Shown here piece by piece: positions 35,468 through 40,287 of a stretch of 40,287 bases of DNA; within the stretch, counting starts at the first letter, position 1; each line of letters begins with the position of its first letter. The notes under the pieces were generated by a model. It was not told the origin of the DNA. It did no database searches and saw only the letters and a program-made list of their open reading frames with translations. Location: positions 1 through 40,287 of the forward strand of contig MEVX01000015.1 of the NCBI GenBank assembly GCA_001773135.1, given 5' to 3'. The stretch comes from a candidate division WWE3 bacterium RIFOXYB1_FULL_43_24 (GTDB lineage Bacteria > Patescibacteriota > WWE3 > UBA101185 > UBA10185). The position numbers were made by a program, and so were the translations under genes.

Positions 35468-36290
35468 TTTGAGGCATTTCAAGTACATCTAATAAAACCA
35501 CATACCTGAAATATGAATAGTTGTTATCAGGACCCCATCCACAAAAGTTAAGCATAATTCCGTGCTTGTTATTTTTTGCGATATCGAAAGGAATCCTGTC
35601 TCCGATGACGGCATATTTTTCATCGGTTACTATATCCAGAACTTTTTCCGGATACAATTGAATTTCTGTTGCCGCAGCACTGTCTACACGAATTGCTGCT
35701 ACAACACTTACATTCACCTCGATGCCATCTACTTTCAATACACCATTACTTCCTAAAGCTCGTCCGAGTTTATCTAACACAGCTTTGTCAGAAGCTCCCC
35801 ATTGTTCAAAGTAAAAGCGGAGAGGCTCTGCCTGAAGTGGGGTATCTTTGTAGTAGCCGGAGTGAAAGCCCAACAAGATGTTTCCATAATTATCTGCTCT
35901 GGAAACACCAATTCCTGTGCCTAAGCTAAGTCCTTCAGAGGTATTTTCATAATCCCCCGTGTTCAAAGGACTTATTAATTGTGCGGATATTTCTTCAACT
36001 TTAGCAAGGGCTCCTTCGTCGAAACGTAAAGAAAACGAGCCGGTCGAAATATCCAAGTCAAAATCACCTGCGTCGAAGATGTAAGGATTTACCTTCGGTG
36101 CGGGTGTTGCCGCGATCGTTGGTTCCCTAACAACGGTTGCTTGAACAGTGGGCGTAGCCTCGAGTGTTTCAAGTGTTACCGTAGGGGAAACAACGGTCGG
36201 TTTAATCTCTTCGGCGCTGCTAACGGGTAAATTACAAGACACCGTTACCAGCACGTACAGCACTATTACAAGTAGTCCCAATCTTTTCAT
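35460..36290 (-). CDS. Lipoprotein with PT-rich linker and possible divergent sortase-like domain
   Basis: Lipobox-like VTVSC; GNILLGFHSG (sortase GH-like), GIMLNFCGWGPDNNYSYFRYVVLLDVL (TLxTC...R-like). Strong SD AAGGAGG. Confidence 0.6.
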   Translation of the reverse strand: MKRLGLLVIVLYVLVTVSCNLPVSSAEEIKPTVVSPTVTLETLEATPTVQATVVREPTIAATPAPKVNPYIFDAGDFDLDISTGSFSLRFDEGALAKVEEISAQLISPLNTGDYENTSEGLSLGTGIGVSRADNYGNILLGFHSGYYKDTPLQAEPLRFYFEQWGASDKAVLDKLGRALGSNGVLKVDGIEVNVSVVAAIRVDSAAATEIQLYPEKVLDIVTDEKYAVIGDRIPFDIAKNNKHGIMLNFCGWGPDNNYSYFRYVVLLDVLEMPQTP

Positions 36291-36315
36291 TGGAACCTCC
36301 TTAAGTAAAAGGTAG

Positions 36316-36358
36316 GGGGAGACGCTAAGAAAAATTGCTTTTAGCTTGGCGTCTCCCC
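36316..36358. terminator. Long hairpin between the two surface-protein genes
   Basis: GGGGAGACGC...GCGTCTCCCC with inner AAAA/TTTT pairing. Confidence 0.65.
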
Positions 36359-36365
36359 GATAGAT

Positions 36366-37124
36366 TTAGTGCTTTTTAAACACTACAACCGCCACACCTG
36401 ACATAAGAACGAGTGCAAACAACCAGAGGGTTGGTCGCTCTTTTGTTGGTGCCCCGCCGCCCAAAGAAGGTTCCGTGGGGGTGGGATCGGCTGGAGGAGT
36501 GTTCGTTACCGTTACGGTGGTTGTCGGTGCATCCGTTATAGTCGGCGTACCGGTTACCGTTTCGGTAGGAGTCTGTGTGATAGTTTCGGTAGGTGTTTGG
36601 GTTACTGTCTCAGTCGTAGTGACCGTCTGAGTTTCAGTCTCTGTCGGTGTATTCGTTACAGTAACTGTCTCAGTCGGAGTCTGGGTCACAGTTTCCGTAA
36701 CTGTTTCTGTTACTGTAATGGTCGGTGTGGGAGTGTCTGTGCTGCCACAAGGTCCGTGGGACAGGTTGAAATTTCCCATCCAACCTTCGTAGATATAAGT
36801 AGTCGCGCTTTCTACACGACTACCCAGGTTTGACGATGTCGCGTAATGCGCCATCCCGCCCGATGTAACCTTCTGTAAAGGCACATCTTCCTGGCTACCG
36901 TTTGCCCATACAACGTGTATAGATGCCGGCGCTAAAGAAGGTGAAGACAGTTGGTTAATGATGAAGTGCCACTCAGACTCAGTGCTATCGCACCCGTGGT
37001 TTTCTAAACTTCCGTCATTAACACTGACCAACATTTCGCCAACCTGCGCTTGCGCGGAGGAAGCGGCAGTGCCAAGCACTGCAAAAACCATGACCAACAC
37101 TATAACTACCGAAAACCTTTTCAT
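36366..37124 (-). CDS. Surface protein with Thr/Pro-rich stalk and C-terminal TM anchor
   Basis: Signal peptide ...SSAQAQ; TVTETVTETVTQTPTETVT... stalk; C-terminal PTLWLFALVLMSGVAVVVFKKH; strong SD AAGGAG. Confidence 0.75.
   Translation of the reverse strand: MKRFSVVIVLVMVFAVLGTAASSAQAQVGEMLVSVNDGSLENHGCDSTESEWHFIINQLSSPSLAPASIHVVWANGSQEDVPLQKVTSGGMAHYATSSNLGSRVESATTYIYEGWMGNFNLSHGPCGSTDTPTPTITVTETVTETVTQTPTETVTVTNTPTETETQTVTTTETVTQTPTETITQTPTETVTGTPTITDAPTTTVTVTNTPPADPTPTEPSLGGGAPTKERPTLWLFALVLMSGVAVVVFKKH
36520..36730. repeat. Degenerate coding repeat (T-P-T-E-T-V-T stalk)
   Basis: Repeated GTTACTGTCTCAGTCGG-type units encoding the Thr-rich stalk. Confidence 0.7.
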
Positions 37125-37290
37125 TTCGTCTCCTTTTTATTAATGATTTCAAGGTGCAATGGAGGTGCGGCCAATTAAAGGCTCCTAGCATTATAACACC
37201 CTATAGCATTGATGTAAAGTACTATAGGACTTCGACCGCATTGTCCGTAAAGGTCTTTCGAACAGCGTTTATCGCTTGTTTGGGTTTTGT

Positions 37291-37319
37291 TTGTGATTTA
37301 ATCCGAGGTATGCTATACA
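37291..37319 (+). promoter_or_regulatory. Candidate promoter of dnaG
   Basis: TTGTGA-17 bp-TATACA, with ATG 7 nt after the -10. Confidence 0.6.
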
Positions 37320-37326
37320 AAGAACA

Positions 37327-39093
37327 ATGGACACGATTAACGAGATCAAGCAGAAAATAGACATTGTCGACCTGGTCGGTTCCTACGTAAGTTTGAAAAA
37401 GGCAGGCCGTAACTATAAGGGCATCTGTCCTTTTCACTCCGAGAATACCCCTTCTTTTATGGTCTCTCCCGAGCTCCAGATTTTTAAGTGTTTCGGTTGC
37501 GGTGAAGCGGGGGACATCTTTAAATTTGTCGAAAAAATCGAAGGTATAGAATTTTCTGCAGCCTTGGAACAACTGGCGGCAAAGGCCGGAATAAAGCTTG
37601 AGAAAAAAGACTACGATCCGGAATCAGCTAAAAGAAAAGAGCTTTATCAGATAAACAATCTGACCGCAAAGTACTACCACTACGTTTTGACCAAACATCC
37701 TGAAGGAAAAATAGGGCTTCAGTATCTCACTGAGAAAAGAAAACTAACTCCCGAAACGATAGATTTTTTTCAGATGGGGTACGCCCCGGATACCTGGGAT
37801 TCTTTACATAAATTTTTAAAGAAACAAGGAATACACGAGAACGAAATGTTGGATGCCGGTGTAATTTCCGAAAAAAGTTCCGGTGGCGGTTACATAGATA
37901 AGTTCCGCGGGAGAGTAGTTTTTCCCTTCAAGGGAATAGACGGTAATGTTGTCGGTTTTAATGGAAGAACTATTCTGGATCGCGAACCCAAGTATATGAA
38001 TACTGCTGAAACCGCCGTATTTCACAAGAGCACCTTCCTTTTTAATTTGGCAAACGCCAAAATAGACATTAAAAAGCTCGGTGCCGTGATAGTTGAGGGG
38101 CAGATGGATGTTATAAGTGCTTATCAGGAAGGAATAAAGAACGTTGTGGCCTCTTCCGGGACTGCGTTAGCCGAATCCCAGCTCAAAATTCTGCAAAGGT
38201 ACACCAACGATCTTACATTTTGTTTTGATGCTGACTCTGCGGGCGTGCATGCAGTTTACCGCGCGGTAGAGATAGCCGAAAAGCTGGGTTTTAACATAAA
38301 AGTGACCGTAATCCCTTCTCCTTACAAGGATTTGGACGAGGTTCTTAAAGCCGACCCGGAAAAAGCCAAAACTGCCATCCGCGACGCTGTGGATGTTTAT
38401 GATTTTTACATTTCAAGTACGCTAAAGGCTAATAGCAAAGAGTCGGCGCTTGGGAAAAAACTTATACTGGAAGCTTTAGTCCCTGTTTTTTCGAAGATAA
38501 ATAATCCTGTAATTGTGGACCACTATTCAAAAATGCTGGCAACAGAACTTGGTTTGTCCGAAGATACTGTAACCACAATGTTTAAGGGAGGGTCTCTGGG
38601 AGGCTACAACGACGGTGCCGGCGAAGACGACCAAAGATTGCCGCTTTTATCCAGGGATAACCCAGAAGGTTACTTCCTTGCACTTTTATTGAAAGCGGAT
38701 ATTGACATAATGCGTGAATACGCGTATAAAATGGACGTTGAGGATTTCTTAAACCCTATAGTGGTTAATATCTATGAGGCCTTAGTTGCCTACTTAAAAG
38801 AAGACAGAAAATCCTTCAACATTAAACAAGTCATAAAAAAGGCCGAAGAAGGCCATCATGACAACATTTCGGAACTTTACCTTTGGGATTTTGATGGTAT
38901 TATTGAGGTTAACTCCCCTCAGGTACTTGAGAGGGAAATCGATAGTGTCTTTAAACGTATTAAAAAAGATTCTGCCAAAAGAGCAGTTAGAGTCTTAACG
39001 GAGAAAATCAAAGTTGCGGAACTGGAAAAAGATTGGGATCTGGTTCTAAAACTTACAAAAAAAGTAGAAAGACTTAAAAAAATGTTTTTGTAG
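37327..39093 (+). CDS. dnaG: DNA primase DnaG
   Basis: IVDLVGSYVSLKKAGRNYKGICPFHSENTPSFMVSPELQIFKCFGCGEAGDIFKFV; VIVEGQMDVISAYQ; followed by rpoD. Confidence 0.97.
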   Translation: MDTINEIKQKIDIVDLVGSYVSLKKAGRNYKGICPFHSENTPSFMVSPELQIFKCFGCGEAGDIFKFVEKIEGIEFSAALEQLAAKAGIKLEKKDYDPESAKRKELYQINNLTAKYYHYVLTKHPEGKIGLQYLTEKRKLTPETIDFFQMGYAPDTWDSLHKFLKKQGIHENEMLDAGVISEKSSGGGYIDKFRGRVVFPFKGIDGNVVGFNGRTILDREPKYMNTAETAVFHKSTFLFNLANAKIDIKKLGAVIVEGQMDVISAYQEGIKNVVASSGTALAESQLKILQRYTNDLTFCFDADSAGVHAVYRAVEIAEKLGFNIKVTVIPSPYKDLDEVLKADPEKAKTAIRDAVDVYDFYISSTLKANSKESALGKKLILEALVPVFSKINNPVIVDHYSKMLATELGLSEDTVTTMFKGGSLGGYNDGAGEDDQRLPLLSRDNPEGYFLALLLKADIDIMREYAYKMDVEDFLNPIVVNIYEALVAYLKEDRKSFNIKQVIKKAEEGHHDNISELYLWDFDGIIEVNSPQVLEREIDSVFKRIKKDSAKRAVRVLTEKIKVAELEKDWDLVLKLTKKVERLKKMFL

Positions 39094-39127
39094 AGTATCA
39101 ATTTTCCTAATTATTAAACTTTAAACA

Positions 39128-40287
39128 ATGAAAAAAAAATCTAAAGAACCAGAAGAAAAAAAAGGCAAAGGCGCAATAAGTGACGCAGTAATTTCCCGAC
39201 TTGTGTCTAAAGGAAAAAAGCAAGGATTTTTAACACTGGATAATATACTTGAGTTGTTTCCACAGGCCGAAGAAGAACTTGAAACACTCGATTTCCTGTA
39301 CGAGAGGTTGGTAGACGCCGGAGTCGACGTGTTCGATGTAGCTTCGGAAAAAGAGGCTGAGAAAATTCACAAGTTTGAAGACATCGACCTTACCCAAATA
39401 AAACTTGATAAGACCGTAAGTTCCGATCCTGTGAGAATGTATCTCAGAGAAATAGGTAATTACAGCCTTCTAACATCTCTTGAGGAAGTGGATTTGGCGA
39501 AAAAAGCGGAGGTAATTAGATACAAAAAGACTGTTAAGGAAATGCAGCACGCCGGGAATAAAAAACCCAGCGCAAAAGATATTTCTAAAGAGATGGGTCT
39601 TAAAGAAAAAGAAGTGAAAGAAATCGAGGCGTTCTCTCACGGTACCAACGACAGAGAAGGAGCACGTGCTCACGAAATGTTAATAAAAGCCAATACACGT
39701 CTCGTTGTTTCGATAGCCAAAAAGCATATGGGCAGGGGACTTCAATTCCTCGATCTTATACAGGAGGGAAATATGGGTCTTATGAAAGCCGTTGATAAAT
39801 TCGACTGGCGCCGGGGTTTTAAATTCTCAACTTATGCAACTTGGTGGATCCGACAGGCTATCACACGAGCTATTGCAGACCAGGCCAAGACGATAAGAGT
39901 TCCCGTTCATATGGTCGAAACAATCCACAAGTACAAAAAAATTGAGCGCGAACTGGAGCAAAAATTTGAAAGAACGCCGACCCCGGAAGAAGTAGCCAAG
40001 GTTATGGGTATAGAGCCCGAGAAAGCTCACGATATTGTAAAAATTGCGCAGGATGTTACATCTCTTGAAACCCCTGTGGGAAAAGAGGAAGATACGCGAC
40101 TTAAAGAGTTCATTGAGGATGAAACAACACTGTCTCCATTCGAGGCAGCTAGCCGGGAATTATTAAAGGGGCATATTGACGAAGTTTTACAGTCGTTAAA
40201 TCCAAGAGAAAGAAAAGTTTTGGAACTAAGGTTCGGATTAAAAGACGGGCGTACCCGCACACTTGAGGAAGTGGGAAAAGAGTTCGG
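39128..40287 (+). CDS. rpoD: Primary sigma factor RpoD/SigA, truncated by the window end
   Basis: Hand translation: [91 protein letters not shown]. Not in the ORF track because no stop is present. Confidence 0.97.
   Translation, partial: MKKKSKEPEEKKGKGAISDAVISRLVSKGKKQGFLTLDNILELFPQAEEELETLDFLYERLVDAGVDVFDVASEKEAEKIHKFEDIDLTQIKLDKTVSSDPVRMYLREIGNYSLLTSLEEVDLAKKAEVIRYKKTVKEMQHAGNKKPSAKDISKEMGLKEKEVKEIEAFSHGTNDREGARAHEMLIKANTRLVVSIAKKHMGRGLQFLDLIQEGNMGLMKAVDKFDWRRGFKFSTYATWWIRQAITRAIADQAKTIRVPVHMVETIHKYKKIERELEQKFERTPTPEEVAKVMGIEPEKAHDIVKIAQDVTSLETPVGKEEDTRLKEFIEDETTLSPFEAASRELLKGHIDEVLQSLNPRERKVLELRFGLKDGRTRTLEEVGKEF

Noticed and set aside
36520-36730. Repeated units suggestive of a CRISPR or tandem-repeat array
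   Set aside because: Repeats are degenerate and in frame, encoding a Thr/Pro-rich stalk; no regular spacer structure.
1-40287. Recoded stop (TGA as Gly/Trp) as in some CPR lineages
   Set aside because: Several genes (e.g. valS) end at TGA at the expected length and no ORF appears to continue through in-frame TGA.

Overview
This 40.3 kb window looks like a chromosomal segment of a Patescibacteria/CPR-type bacterium (inference from gene content and compact, mostly monocistronic layout; genetic code 11 fits, TGA is used as stop). Housekeeping genes: gatD-like, tsaD, proS (short form), valS, rplY/CTC, smpB + ssrA (tmRNA), comF-like, Kef-type antiporter, ATL, AlkD-like, mannose-1-P guanylyltransferase, dnaG and a 3'-truncated rpoD. 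About 15 kb (9.1-25.9 kb) is an envelope/T4SS-pilin-like cluster: pseudo-PP2C/beta-propeller protein, SpoIID protein, four T4SS-pilin-like proteins (one with a five-repeat Cys-rich ectodomain), a VirB6-like membrane protein, a 1266-aa protein with an HELGH motif and a 1294-aa secreted protein. RNA genes: tmRNA, tRNA-Ser(GCT), tRNA-Arg(GCG), tRNA-Ala(CGC), tRNA-Ser(CGA), tRNA-Ser(GGA). The main candidate for something undescribed is a family of short (~140 bp) non-coding elements directly downstream of three RNA genes (tmRNA, tRNA-Arg, tRNA-Ser(CGA)). Each ends in an exact second copy (15-23 bp) of the upstream gene's 3' end including CCA. Two of them (after tmRNA and tRNA-Arg) share a ~68-nt core at roughly 70% identity by hand alignment, whose differences include about six compensatory base-pair changes. 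In all three, a 5' segment can pair with the duplicated tRNA 3' end to close a three-way-junction-like fold. A second genome-style signal is that many start codons sit 5-8 nt after a -10 box (leaderless mRNAs), while a few surface genes have strong Shine-Dalgarno sites. No tool was run; all alignments and folds were done by eye.
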